Source: Streptomyces sp. H27-H5
GTDB lineage: Bacteria > Actinomycetota > Actinomycetes > Streptomycetales > Streptomycetaceae
Length of the DNA stretch: 40,105 bases
Direction of reading: 5' to 3'
Assembly (NCBI RefSeq): GCF_026627505.1
Contig: NZ_JAPNLK010000076.1
Location: 1 to 40,105, forward strand
In this document: piece by piece, positions 25,086 through 33,254 of the stretch
Layout: each line of letters begins with the position of its first letter
Position numbering within the stretch: the stretch's first letter is position 1
Translations under genes and position numbers: made by a program
Notes under the pieces: generated by a model
Database searches by the model: none
Told to the model about the DNA's origin: nothing
The model's input: the letters and a program-made list of their open reading frames with translations, nothing else

Positions 25086-25673
25086 TCACTTCTGGGCGCG
25101 GAGGCCGTCCAGGGCCATGTGGACGACCGCGTCGGCGAGCTGGGCGTGGTCGGCGCCCGGGTAGGGGCGGTACCACTCGACCAGGGAGTTGACCATGCCG
25201 AAGAGCAGCCGGGTCGCGAGCCGGATGTCGACGTCCGCGCGCAGGTCGCCGTCGGCCGCCGCGGCCTTGAGGAGGTCGGCCACCGCGTGGTCGAACTCGC
25301 GGCGGCGCTCCAGTGCCCAGCGTTCGGTCCGGGTGTTGCCGCGCACCCGCAGCAGCAGGGTCACGTAGGGGAGTTCGGCGAGCAGCACCTCGACCGTCCG
25401 CCGGGTGACGTACTCGACGCGCTCGACCGCCTGGCCGCGTACCGCGCCCGGCTCCTCCAGGACCGCGAAGAGACCGTCCAGCGCCCGGCTGACGGCCCGG
25501 CGCAGGAGTTCCTCCTTGCCGGCGACGTGGTGGTAGATCGAGGACTTGGAGATCCCCGCGGCCTTGGAGAGGTGTTCCATCGAGGTGCCGTCGTAGCCGC
25601 GCTCGTTGAAGACCTGGACCGCGACGGAGAGCAGCGTCTCCGGTGTGTAGGTGTCCCGTCGGGGCGTCGTCAC
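25086..25673 (-). CDS. TetR-family regulator, PaaR-like
   Basis: A 195-residue TetR repressor. The helix-turn-helix occupies about 10-58: TPETLLSVAVQVFNERGYDG then GISKSSIYHHVAGKEELL. The C-terminal helices (60-190) form the ligand and dimer domain. GTG at 25673 overlaps the stop of the 3-hydroxyacyl-CoA dehydrogenase gene by four bases (GTGA), so the two are cotranscribed and the repressor is likely autoregulated from the operator at 27285-27298. Position amid paa genes suggests that it senses phenylacetyl-CoA, as TetR-type PaaR proteins do in other actinobacteria and Thermus. The ligand is inference. Confidence 0.88.
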   Translation of the reverse strand: MTTPRRDTYTPETLLSVAVQVFNERGYDGTSMEHLSKAAGISKSSIYHHVAGKEELLRRAVSRALDGLFAVLEEPGAVRGQAVERVEYVTRRTVEVLLAELPYVTLLLRVRGNTRTERWALERRREFDHAVADLLKAAAADGDLRADVDIRLATRLLFGMVNSLVEWYRPYPGADHAQLADAVVHMALDGLRAQK

Positions 25674-27229
25674 TCCGCGTCCCCCTCCGTCTCGGCCGTG
25701 CCCGTGCCGCCCGTTCCCGCGTCGCTCGCGTCCTCGTCGCCCGCCGCGTAGCCGAGCCGGTAGAGCGCGAGCGAGGGGGCGTAGCGGCCGCCGGGACAGC
25801 GTTCGTCGAGGTGGTGCAGGAGGTCGTACGCCCAGTCCCGGCCGAGCCGGTCGTGCCATTCGGCGGGGCCCATCGGGTAGTTGACGCCGAGTCGCATCGC
25901 GGTGTCGATGTCCTCGGCGGCGGCGACCCCGCGCGCGACGGCGTCGGCGGTGAGGTCGATCAGCATGGCGACGGTCCGGGCGACGATCATGCCGGGGACG
26001 TCGCCGATGACGGAGACCTTCTTGCCGAGCTTCTGGAACAGGCCGATCGCCTCGGCCAGGGTCTGTTCGGTGGTGTCCTCGCCGGCGGACAGGGCGATCC
26101 GGGTGGCGTCGCGGTAGTCGAGCGCGAGGTCGAAGTAGACGACGTCCGCGAACTCGATGGAGGTCTTGCCGTCCGCGAGCACCAGCTGCCCCTCGCCGGG
26201 GAGCTGGATGTACGGGCCCCCGTGCTCGGTGGCCGTGACCGCGATCCCCGCCTCCTCCAGGAGGTCCGTCAGGGCGGACGCCGGGCCGAGGTCCCCGACG
26301 ACGGTGACCTTGTCGGGGGCCTCCTCGGGACCCGCGGTGTGCGGGACCGGCTCGGGGGCGGCCTCGCCGTACGGGAACCAGCCGTGGCCCGACTTGCGGC
26401 CGAGGCGACCCGACTGGACCAGCCGGCGCTGTGCGAGGGAGGGGGTGAACTTGGGGCTGCGGAAGAACGACTCCCAGACGGAGCGGGTGACGGCCTCGTT
26501 GACGTCCTGGCCGATGAGGTCGGTCAGCGCGAACGGGCCCATCTTGAAGCCGCCGCTCTCGCGGAGCACGGCGTCGATGGTGGCCGGGTCGGCGCCCTGC
26601 TCCTCGTACACCGCGAAGGCCTCGGCGTAGAAGGGGCGGGCGATCCGGTTCACGATGAAGCCGGGGGTGTCGGCGCAGCGGACCGGCGTCTTGCGCCAGC
26701 CCAGGACGGTGTCGTACGCGCGCTCGGCGGCGGCCGGGTCGGTCGCGAAGCCGCTGACCACCTCGACGAGCGGGAGCAGCGGGGCGGGGTTGAAGAAGTG
26801 CAGGCCGAGGAAGCGGCCGGGGTGCGCGAGCCCCGCGGCGATCTCCGTCACGGAGAGGGAGGAGGTGTTGGTGGCCAGCAGCGCGTCCGGCGAAACCACC
26901 TCTTCGAGCGCGGCGAAGAGCGCGCGCTTGACGGTGACGTCCTCGACGACGGCCTCGATGACGAGCCCGGCGTCCGCGAGTTCGGCGAGGTCACGGGCGC
27001 AGCCGATCCGGCCGATCGCGGCGTCGGCCTCGGCGCGGTCCAGGCGCCCCTTGGCGACCATGCGCTCGACGCGGTCTTGGACGAGGCCGAGGCCGTCACG
27101 CGCGAGGGATTCGTTGACGTCGTGGATCAGCACCGGGTGACCTGCGAGGAGGGCGACCTGGGCGATGCCCTGCCCCATGGTGCCGGCGCCGATGACCGCC
27201 ACAGTGCGGGACCGCTCGATTGCTGTCAT
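25670..27229 (-). CDS. paaH: 3-hydroxyacyl-CoA dehydrogenase (PaaH-type, two-part)
   Basis: A 519-residue NAD-dependent enzyme that oxidises 3-hydroxyacyl-CoA; in phenylacetate breakdown PaaH oxidises 3-hydroxyadipyl-CoA. NAD-binding GAGTMG is at 14-19, catalytic His144 in LHFFNPAP with Glu156. The first helical domain ends near 300 (SGRLGRKSGHGWFPYGE). A degenerate second nucleotide-binding fold (about 310-420) and a second helical domain with LGVNYPMGPAEWHDRLG follow, giving the roughly 500-residue length of PaaH rather than the 280 of simple FadB2. ATG at 27229 has GGGAGG eight bases upstream. The gene is divergent from paaN and cotranscribed with tetR. Butyrate or fatty-acid use is an alternative. 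Confidence 0.87.
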   Translation of the reverse strand: MTAIERSRTVAVIGAGTMGQGIAQVALLAGHPVLIHDVNESLARDGLGLVQDRVERMVAKGRLDRAEADAAIGRIGCARDLAELADAGLVIEAVVEDVTVKRALFAALEEVVSPDALLATNTSSLSVTEIAAGLAHPGRFLGLHFFNPAPLLPLVEVVSGFATDPAAAERAYDTVLGWRKTPVRCADTPGFIVNRIARPFYAEAFAVYEEQGADPATIDAVLRESGGFKMGPFALTDLIGQDVNEAVTRSVWESFFRSPKFTPSLAQRRLVQSGRLGRKSGHGWFPYGEAAPEPVPHTAGPEEAPDKVTVVGDLGPASALTDLLEEAGIAVTATEHGGPYIQLPGEGQLVLADGKTSIEFADVVYFDLALDYRDATRIALSAGEDTTEQTLAEAIGLFQKLGKKVSVIGDVPGMIVARTVAMLIDLTADAVARGVAAAEDIDTAMRLGVNYPMGPAEWHDRLGRDWAYDLLHHLDERCPGGRYAPSLALYRLGYAAGDEDASDAGTGGTGTAETEGDAE

Positions 27230-27276
27230 GACCCGATCCTCCCGCACCGACTTGTCCACAGGTCCGCCGGGCCCTC

Positions 27277-27304
27277 TTGTCCCGACCGATCGTTCGGTTA
27301 CTCT
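27277..27304 (+). promoter_or_regulatory. paaN promoter with the TetR-type operator between -35 and -10
   Basis: TTGTCC (27277-27282) and TACTCT (27299-27304) are 16 bases apart. The dyad ACCGATCGTTCGGT at 27285-27298 fills the spacer. Its reverse complement is identical to the site upstream of paaA. It also sits 56 bases before the divergent 3-hydroxyacyl-CoA dehydrogenase start. The core fits ACCGNNCGNNCGGT, the pattern I recall for corynebacterial PaaR. Confidence 0.7.
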
Positions 27305-27396
27305 AACTCCAGTCTGCTCTTCTTCACCCGCCCCTGCCTGATCCCAGTCCGCGAGACAGCCCGATCTTGCCCGGCTCAACGAGGAGTTGGTCCCTG

Positions 27397-29079
27397 ATGG
27401 CCGCCGAGCCCACCGTCCCCCAGCTGACCGAGAAGCACCGTCCCACCCTGAACCAGGCGCTGTCGGCCATCCGCACCCGCGCCTACTGGTCCCCGCACCC
27501 CGAGCACCCCAAGGCCTACGGGGAGACCGCCCCGGCCGACGGGCTCGCGGCGTTCGAGGCGCTGCGCGGCACCCGTTTCGAACTCGACCAGCCCGGCACC
27601 GACGGCTGGACCGGCGGCGAGGTGTCCCCGTACGGCCCCGAGCTGGGCGTCGAGTACCCGCACGCCGACCCGGAGGTGCTGCTGCCCGCGATGCGCGCGG
27701 GCATGGCCGCCTGGCGGGACGCCGGGCCCGAGACCCGCGCCGTGGTCTGCATCGAGATCCTCGCCCGGATCTCGGCCCGCACGCACGAGTTCGCCCACGC
27801 GGTGATGCACACCAGCGGCCAGGCCTTCATGATGGCGTTCCAGGCGGGCGGCCCCCACGCGCAGGACCGCGGCCTGGAGGCCGTGGCCTACGCGTACGCG
27901 GAGCAGGTCCGCGTCCCGGGGCAGACCGACTGGGAGAAGCCGCAGGGCAAGAAGGACCCTCTCAAGCTCGGCAAGACCTTCACCGCCGTGCCGCGCGGCA
28001 TCGCGCTGATGATCGGCTGCAACACCTTCCCCACCTGGAACGGCTACCCGGGCCTGTTCGCCTCCCTGGCCACCGGGAACGCGGTCCTGGTGAAGCCGCA
28101 CCCCCGGGCGATCCTTCCGCTCGCGCTGACGGTGCGGGTGGCCCGCGAGGTCCTCGCCGAGGCCGGCTTCGACCCGAACCTGGTGGCGCTGGCGGTGGAG
28201 CGGCCGGGCGAGGGCATCGCCAAGACGCTCGCCGTGCGCCCCGAGATCAAGCTGATCGACTACACCGGTTCCACGGAGTTCGGCGACTGGCTGGAGGCCA
28301 ACGCCCGCCAGGCGCAGGTGTACACGGAGAAGGCCGGCGTGAACACCGTCGTCCTCGACTCCACCGACGACTACAAGGGCATGCTGTCCAACCTGGCGTT
28401 CTCGCTGTCCCTCTACAGCGGCCAGATGTGCACCACCCCGCAGAACCTGCTGATCCCGCGCGAGGGCATCGCCACCGACGCCGGACACAAGACGTACGAC
28501 GAGGTCGTGGCCGACCTCGCGGCCTCGGTCGGCGGCCTGCTGGGCGACGACGCCCGCGCCAACGCCCTGCTGGGCGCGCTGGTCAACCCGGACGTCAAGG
28601 CCCGGCTGGAGGCGGCGGCCGCCCTGGGCGAGGTCGCGCTGGCCTCGCGCGAGGTCGCCAACCCGGAGTTCCCGGACGCGGTGGTCCGCACGCCGGTGAT
28701 GGTCAAGCTGGACGCGGCCAAGGCCGACCCGGAGGCCCCCTACCTCTCGGAGTGCTTCGGCCCGGTGTCCTTCGCGGTCGCGGTCGACTCCACGGCCGAC
28801 GCGCTGGAGCTGCTGCGCCGCACGGTGCGGGAGAAGGGCGCGATGACCGTGGGCGCGTACACCACGTCGGCGGACACCGAGCGGGCCGTCGAGGAGGTCT
28901 GCCTGGAGGAGTCGGCGCAGTTGTCGCTGAACCTGACCGGCGGGGTCTTCGTCAACCAGACGGCGGCCTTCTCGGACTTCCACGGCTCCGGCGGCAACCC
29001 GGCCGCCAACGCGGCCCTGTGCGACGGCGCCTTCGTCGCGAACCGGTTCCGCGTGGTGGAGGTCCGCCGCCAGGCCTAG
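27397..29079 (+). CDS. paaN: Phenylacetic acid degradation aldehyde dehydrogenase PaaN (single-domain type)
   Basis: A 560-residue aldehyde dehydrogenase-fold protein, expected to oxidise the semialdehyde released from the ring-opened oxepin-CoA. Catalytic Cys345 is in YSGQMCTTPQN and Glu311 in the TEKAGVNTVVL region; GSTEFGDW (291-298) binds NAD(P). The C-terminal enoyl-CoA hydratase (MaoC) domain of the 680-residue E. coli PaaZ is missing, so ring opening must come from a separate hydratase not present here. ATG at 27397 follows GAGGAG by ten bases. Its stop shares CTAG with the stop of the convergent methyltransferase. Confidence 0.9.
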   Translation: MAAEPTVPQLTEKHRPTLNQALSAIRTRAYWSPHPEHPKAYGETAPADGLAAFEALRGTRFELDQPGTDGWTGGEVSPYGPELGVEYPHADPEVLLPAMRAGMAAWRDAGPETRAVVCIEILARISARTHEFAHAVMHTSGQAFMMAFQAGGPHAQDRGLEAVAYAYAEQVRVPGQTDWEKPQGKKDPLKLGKTFTAVPRGIALMIGCNTFPTWNGYPGLFASLATGNAVLVKPHPRAILPLALTVRVAREVLAEAGFDPNLVALAVERPGEGIAKTLAVRPEIKLIDYTGSTEFGDWLEANARQAQVYTEKAGVNTVVLDSTDDYKGMLSNLAFSLSLYSGQMCTTPQNLLIPREGIATDAGHKTYDEVVADLAASVGGLLGDDARANALLGALVNPDVKARLEAAAALGEVALASREVANPEFPDAVVRTPVMVKLDAAKADPEAPYLSECFGPVSFAVAVDSTADALELLRRTVREKGAMTVGAYTTSADTERAVEEVCLEESAQLSLNLTGGVFVNQTAAFSDFHGSGGNPAANAALCDGAFVANRFRVVEVRRQA

Positions 29080-29858
29080 GCCCGGTCGGGATGGGCCTGG
29101 TCGGGGTGGGGCCCGCCCCAGTGGAAGAGGGTCATGGCCACGCTGGTGGCCAGGTTGTAGCTGGAGACCTGCGGCCGCATCGGCAGGGACACCAGGTGGT
29201 CGGCGCGGGCCCGCAGCTCGGGCGAGATCCCGTGGCGTTCCGAGCCGAAGGCGAGCAGGGCGTCGTCCGGAAGGGTGAGGGCACGGATGTCCTCGCCCTC
29301 CGGGTCGAGCGCGTACAGGGGCCCGGGCGGCAGGTCCTCCAGGTCGACCCGGTCGACGGTGGTCGCGTAGTGCAGACCGGCGCCGGCCCGGACCACGTTG
29401 GGGTGCCAGGGGTCGAGGTCGCCCCGCGTGACCACTCCGGTGGCGCCGAAGCCGGCGGCGAGCCGGACGACGGCGCCCACGTTGCCGAGGTTGCGCGGGT
29501 TGTCCAGGACCACGATCGGGGCGGCGCGGCCGGGCCTGCGCAGCGCCTCACGGCCCGCCTCCCGGTCCGGCCGCACGGCGAGCGCGGCCACTCCGGTGGG
29601 GTGCACCCGGGCCAGCAACCCCTTGAGTTCCGTCCCGCGCACCAGTCCGCGAACCCGTTCCTCCACGTCCGGGGCCAGTTCGGCGGCGAGCACCCCGACG
29701 GCCTCGGGATCGTCCGCGACGACGGCCTCGATCCGGGCGCCGAAGCGCAGCGCGTGCTTCAGCGCGTGGAACCCGTCGAGCAGGACGACGTCCTCCCGCC
29801 CCGCGGCCTCCCGCCACTCCCGCGCGACCTGTCCGGGCTCCCCGTGCTGCTCACTCAT
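29076..29858 (-). CDS. SpoU/TrmH-family RNA 2'-O-methyltransferase
   Basis: A 260-residue methyltransferase with the trefoil-knot motifs in order: motif 1 DNPRNLGNVGAVVRLAAGFG, motif 2 LLAFGSERHGIS, motif 3 LPMRPQVSSYNLATSVAM. It transfers a methyl group from S-adenosylmethionine to a ribose in rRNA or tRNA. The N-terminal 95 residues include the small substrate-binding region. It starts at ATG 29858 and overlaps the convergent paaN by four bases. The RNA target cannot be read from sequence. It has no evident link with the paa genes. Confidence 0.92.
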   Translation of the reverse strand: MSEQHGEPGQVAREWREAAGREDVVLLDGFHALKHALRFGARIEAVVADDPEAVGVLAAELAPDVEERVRGLVRGTELKGLLARVHPTGVAALAVRPDREAGREALRRPGRAAPIVVLDNPRNLGNVGAVVRLAAGFGATGVVTRGDLDPWHPNVVRAGAGLHYATTVDRVDLEDLPPGPLYALDPEGEDIRALTLPDDALLAFGSERHGISPELRARADHLVSLPMRPQVSSYNLATSVAMTLFHWGGPHPDQAHPDRA

Positions 29859-29879
29859 ACCGCCGACCCTACGGGCCCC

Positions 29880-29901
29880 CGCCGGGCCCCCGGGACCGGC
29901 G
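29880..29901. terminator. Short GC hairpin after the HTTM gene
   Basis: CGCCGG (29880-29885) pairs with CCGGCG (29896-29901), with partial pairing of the C/G-run between them. It lies just beyond the HTTM stop on the minus strand and before the methyltransferase start. Confidence 0.4.
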
Positions 29902-29911
29902 TGCGCCTCCG

Positions 29912-31114
29912 TCAGCGCGCGACCTCGGCCGGGGCCGGGGCCGGAACGTCGAGCGGGCCCGGCGGCGGCCCTTCGACGGCCGGGTCGCGCCGGCGCAGGG
30001 CGCCGGCCCGGACGCCGAGCCAGACGAGGAACACCGTCGGCAGGAACACCGCGTCGGCCGCGATCATCGCCAGCGAGAAGAACGGCAGTCCGAGCAGCAC
30101 CGCGATCCCGGCGTGCTCCAGCATCATCACCGCCAGCAGCACGTTCTTGATCCGCCGGTTGAACAGCGTGAACGGGAAGGCGACCTGTACCGCGACCGTC
30201 CCGTAGGTCAGCAGCATCACCATCGTCCCGCTGCCCGCCAGCATCCCGGACAGCCCCGGCCAGGGGGTGAAGTAGTCCAGGCCCAACGGGTAGTACAGCG
30301 CGGTGCCGTCCTGCCAGCGCGAGCCCTGGATCTTGTACCAGCCCGCCGTGGCGTAGATCAGGCAGACCTCCGCCATGATCACCAGCATGCCCGCGTTGTG
30401 CAGCAGGTTCGCCAGGACGTCAAGGACGGCCCGGCCCTCCCCCTCCGGCTCGAAGCGGTCGACGAGCCACCACAGCCCGAGCACCACCCACAGCGCCGCG
30501 AAGGCGGCGAGCCAGCCGGCGCCGAACCGCCCGGTCACCGCCCCGTACCCGAAGAGCAGTCCGAGCACGCTCCACAGCACGGGCCCCGCCGCGCCGGCCG
30601 AGGCCGAGCCGTGCAGCCGTGCCCGGCGGGCGTCGAGGGACCAGACCCGCGCGCACCGGGTGAGCACGAGGTACATCGCCATCAGGTGGACGACGTTGTC
30701 CCCGCCGTCCCCCATGAAGACGCTGCGGTTCTGGAGGGACAGCACGCCGATCATGAAGAGCACGGACGTCGCCCGCGTCCGCCAGCCCAGCATCAGCAGC
30801 ACGCTCGCGAGCACGGACACGCCGTAGACGAGCTCGAACCACCAGGTCGCGTCGGTCCACATCAGCACCGTGAAGGCCCGGTTCGAGGCGATCAGCCGCT
30901 CGGCCATCCCCCAGCCCCAGGGACTGTCCGGCCCGTACAGCTCGTGGCGGTGGGGGAACTCCCGCAGCAGGAAGAACAGCCAGGTCGCGGAGAACCCGAT
31001 GCGCACCACGGCGCTCTGGTACGGCCCCAGCGCCCGGCCGGTGACCTGCGCCAGTGCCCGCCCGGCGGCGGCGCGGGCCCGCACCCGCGCGCCCGGCGTC
31101 AGACCGTCCACCAC
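29912..31114 (-). CDS. HTTM-domain integral membrane protein
   Basis: A 400-residue protein with about eight hydrophobic segments, including VVRIGFSATWLFFLLREFP, ELVYGVSVLASVLLMLGW, VVHLMAMYLVLTRCARVW and the paired C-terminal helices around MLEHAGIAVLLGLPFFS. NRSVFMGDGGDNVVHLM and YKIQGSRWQDGTALYYPLGLDYF are hallmarks of the HTTM family, whose membrane region is related to vitamin K-dependent gamma-carboxylase. Biochemical activity unknown. I chose GTG at 31114 with GGGAG five bases upstream, overlapping the DUF5819 gene by 16 bases. The pairing suggests that the two products work as one membrane complex. Confidence 0.85.
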   Translation of the reverse strand: MVDGLTPGARVRARAAAGRALAQVTGRALGPYQSAVVRIGFSATWLFFLLREFPHRHELYGPDSPWGWGMAERLIASNRAFTVLMWTDATWWFELVYGVSVLASVLLMLGWRTRATSVLFMIGVLSLQNRSVFMGDGGDNVVHLMAMYLVLTRCARVWSLDARRARLHGSASAGAAGPVLWSVLGLLFGYGAVTGRFGAGWLAAFAALWVVLGLWWLVDRFEPEGEGRAVLDVLANLLHNAGMLVIMAEVCLIYATAGWYKIQGSRWQDGTALYYPLGLDYFTPWPGLSGMLAGSGTMVMLLTYGTVAVQVAFPFTLFNRRIKNVLLAVMMLEHAGIAVLLGLPFFSLAMIAADAVFLPTVFLVWLGVRAGALRRRDPAVEGPPPGPLDVPAPAPAEVAR

Positions 31115-31821
31115 GGCAGCTCCCGGTAGTAGGTCCGGGTGTCGCTCTGCTCGTCGCTCCACTTCGGCGCGGCCACGGCGGTCGTCGCCGAGCGCAGCTG
31201 GATCCGTACGATCCGGTCGCCCTCCCGTTCCCGGGGCTCCAGCCGGTCCATCGCGATGCGGCGCAGGTACTCCTCCGACAAGGCGCCGCGGTCGCCGTTC
31301 GGCTTGTTGTTCTCGTCGTGGGAACCGGTGAAGAAGTCCCAGGCCCGCCGCAGCTCGTTCTGCCGGGTGTGGCTCGGCAGCAGGCTGTGTCGGATCGCCG
31401 CGCCGTCCTCGGCGGAGAGGTCGCGCCAGCCGTCGGTGGTCAGCTCGCCGCCCGGGGTCCGTACCTGGGCCCGCACCTGGACCGCGATGTTCTGTTGGAG
31501 CGGGTTGGGGGCGAAGAGCTTCCAGTTCTGTTCGAACTCGGGGTAGACCCAGGCATCGATCGTGCTCGCGTGCCGCTTGCTGAGCGTGTTGGACGGGGCC
31601 ACGTGCAGGAAGACGGCCACGAGGTGCCCGCAGGCGGCCACGGCGACGACCCCCAGCGCGAGGGCCACGACCACCCGGTACGGGGTGGACAGACCGGCGA
31701 TCCCGGGCGCCCTGGGCGGCGGTGCGACGGCCGGTGGACCGGCCTCGGTGCCCACGGGCGCACCCGGCGTGACGGCCTCCGGAACGGGCTGTTCCGAAGG
31801 CTCGCGCTCGTTCGAATCCAT
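31099..31821 (-). CDS. DUF5819-type single-pass membrane protein, partner of the HTTM protein
   Basis: A 240-residue protein: acidic, Pro-rich cytoplasmic start (1-48), one membrane helix (about 50-72, VVVALALGVVAVAACGHLVAV), and an outer domain of about 165 residues with WVYPEFEQNWKLFAPNP, typical of the DUF5819 family, and several Trp and Arg. ATG at 31821 is preceded by GGGGCGGG, a poor ribosome site. It is first in a two-gene operon with HTTM. It is divergent from paaA, with a TetR-type operator between (31906-31919), so it may respond to the same signal. Function unknown. Confidence 0.82.
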   Translation of the reverse strand: MDSNEREPSEQPVPEAVTPGAPVGTEAGPPAVAPPPRAPGIAGLSTPYRVVVALALGVVAVAACGHLVAVFLHVAPSNTLSKRHASTIDAWVYPEFEQNWKLFAPNPLQQNIAVQVRAQVRTPGGELTTDGWRDLSAEDGAAIRHSLLPSHTRQNELRRAWDFFTGSHDENNKPNGDRGALSEEYLRRIAMDRLEPREREGDRIVRIQLRSATTAVAAPKWSDEQSDTRTYYRELPWWTV

Positions 31822-31863
31822 CCCGCCCCGATCATCCGGATTCCACAGGGTTGCCCACAGAGG

Positions 31864-31919
31864 TTGACACCCTACGGGCCGCCGTCTCACCATTGAAGAG
31901 GACGAACCGAACGATCGGT
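31864..31919 (+). promoter_or_regulatory. paaA upstream region: TTGACA box and TetR-type operator
   Basis: TTGACA at 31864-31869 is a good -35 box, but the -10 region 17-19 bases on is poor. ACCGAACGATCGGT at 31906-31919 is a perfect copy of the paaN operator (reverse complement) and lies about 50 bases before ATG 31969. A further CGGTCGG follows. It would lie at or just downstream of the transcript start, a usual repression position. Confidence 0.65.
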
Positions 31920-31968
31920 CGGTCGGGTGACCGGCGGCCGGCCGACAAACTCTGACAGGGGGCCCGGA

Positions 31969-32973
31969 ATGGTCACAGTGACCCCGGAGTCTGGGCATGA
32001 CGAAGCCCTGGGGGCCGACCTCGGGGCCCAGCTGCTGGCTGCCTTCGACGCCGCCGTCGCGGCGGACGAGCGAGTGGAGCCGCGCGACTGGATGCCCGAC
32101 GAGTACCGCGCCTCCCTGGTCCGCCAGATGGCCCAACACGCGCATTCCGAGATCATCGGGATGCAGCCCGAGGCCAACTGGATCACCCGCGCGCCCTCGC
32201 TCCGCCGCAAGGCGATCCTGATGGCCAAGGTCCAGGACGAGGCCGGCCACGGCCTGTACCTGTACAGCGCCGCGGAGACCCTCGGCACCAGCCGCGACGA
32301 ACTGCTCGACAAGCTTCACTCGGGCAGGCAGAAGTACTCGTCGATCTTCAACTACCCCACCCTGACCTGGGCCGACGTCGGCGCGATCGGCTGGCTCGTG
32401 GACGGCGCGGCGATCACCAACCAGGTTCCGATCTGCCGCTGCTCCTACGGCCCGTACGCCCGCGCCATGGTCCGGATCTGCAAGGAGGAGTCCTTCCACC
32501 AGCGCCAGGGCTTCGAGCTGCTGATGGCGCTCTCGAAGGGCACCGAGGAGCAGCACGCGATGGCGCAGGACGCCGTCGACCGCTGGTGGTGGCCCTCCCT
32601 CATGATGTTCGGCCCGCCGGACGACGAGTCGGCGCACTCCGCGCAGTCCATGGCCTGGCGGATCAAGCGGCACTCCAATGACGAGCTGCGCCGGCGCTTC
32701 GTGGACATCGCCGTGCCGCAGGCCGAGGCGCTGGGCCTGACGCTGCCCGACCCGGACATCAAGTGGAACGAGGAGAGCGGACACCACGACTTCGGCGCCA
32801 TCGACTGGGCCGAGTTCTGGGACGTCCTCAAGGGCAACGGCCCCTGTAACGAGGAACGCCTCACGCGCCGCCGCACGGCCCACGAGGAAGGCGCCTGGGT
32901 CCGCGACGCGGCCGCGGCGTACGCCGAGAAGCAAGCGAGCAAGGCAAGCACCGAAAGCGAGGCACGGGTATGA
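31969..32973 (+). CDS. paaA: Phenylacetyl-CoA epoxidase catalytic subunit PaaA
   Basis: A 334-residue diiron monooxygenase subunit; adds one oxygen to the ring of phenylacetyl-CoA to give the 1,2-epoxide. Ferritin-like ligands are visible: Glu61 in HSEIIG, Glu91 and His94 in DEAGH, Glu174 and His177 in EESFH. ATG at 31969 follows AGGGGG by six bases; upstream codons in the same frame have no ribosome site. It heads paaABCDE, in which the first four genes overlap by four bases each. Control is probably by the operator at 31906. Confidence 0.96.
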   Translation: MVTVTPESGHDEALGADLGAQLLAAFDAAVAADERVEPRDWMPDEYRASLVRQMAQHAHSEIIGMQPEANWITRAPSLRRKAILMAKVQDEAGHGLYLYSAAETLGTSRDELLDKLHSGRQKYSSIFNYPTLTWADVGAIGWLVDGAAITNQVPICRCSYGPYARAMVRICKEESFHQRQGFELLMALSKGTEEQHAMAQDAVDRWWWPSLMMFGPPDDESAHSAQSMAWRIKRHSNDELRRRFVDIAVPQAEALGLTLPDPDIKWNEESGHHDFGAIDWAEFWDVLKGNGPCNEERLTRRRTAHEEGAWVRDAAAAYAEKQASKASTESEARV

Positions 32974-33254
32974 CGCAGAACTGGCCCCTGTGGGAGGTGT
33001 TCGTGCGCTCGCGCCGAGGCCTCTCGCACACGCACGCCGGAAGCCTCCACGCACCGGACGCGGAGATGGCCCTGCGCAACGCCCGTGACCTGTACACGCG
33101 GCGCAACGAGGGCGTCTCGATCTGGGTGGTGCCCTCCACCGGGATCACCGCCTCGTCCCCAGACGAGCGGGACCCGTTCTTCGCCCCGTCCGCCGACAAG
33201 CCGTACCGGCACCCCACCTTCTACGAGATCCCCGAGGGGGTGCGTCACCTGTGA
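32970..33254 (+). CDS. paaB: Phenylacetyl-CoA epoxidase small subunit PaaB
   Basis: A 94-residue subunit, the normal length. WPLWEVFVRSRRGLSHTHAGSL and AEMALRNARDLYTRRNEG are characteristic. PaaB bridges the PaaA-PaaC units in the complex and has no metal site. It begins inside the end of paaA (ATGA) and ends inside the start of paaC. Confidence 0.96.
   Translation: MTQNWPLWEVFVRSRRGLSHTHAGSLHAPDAEMALRNARDLYTRRNEGVSIWVVPSTGITASSPDERDPFFAPSADKPYRHPTFYEIPEGVRHL

Noticed and set aside
31822..33054. Minus-strand upstream extension of the DUF5819 frame
   Set aside because: It runs antisense through paaA and the operator region; the membrane protein begins at 31821.
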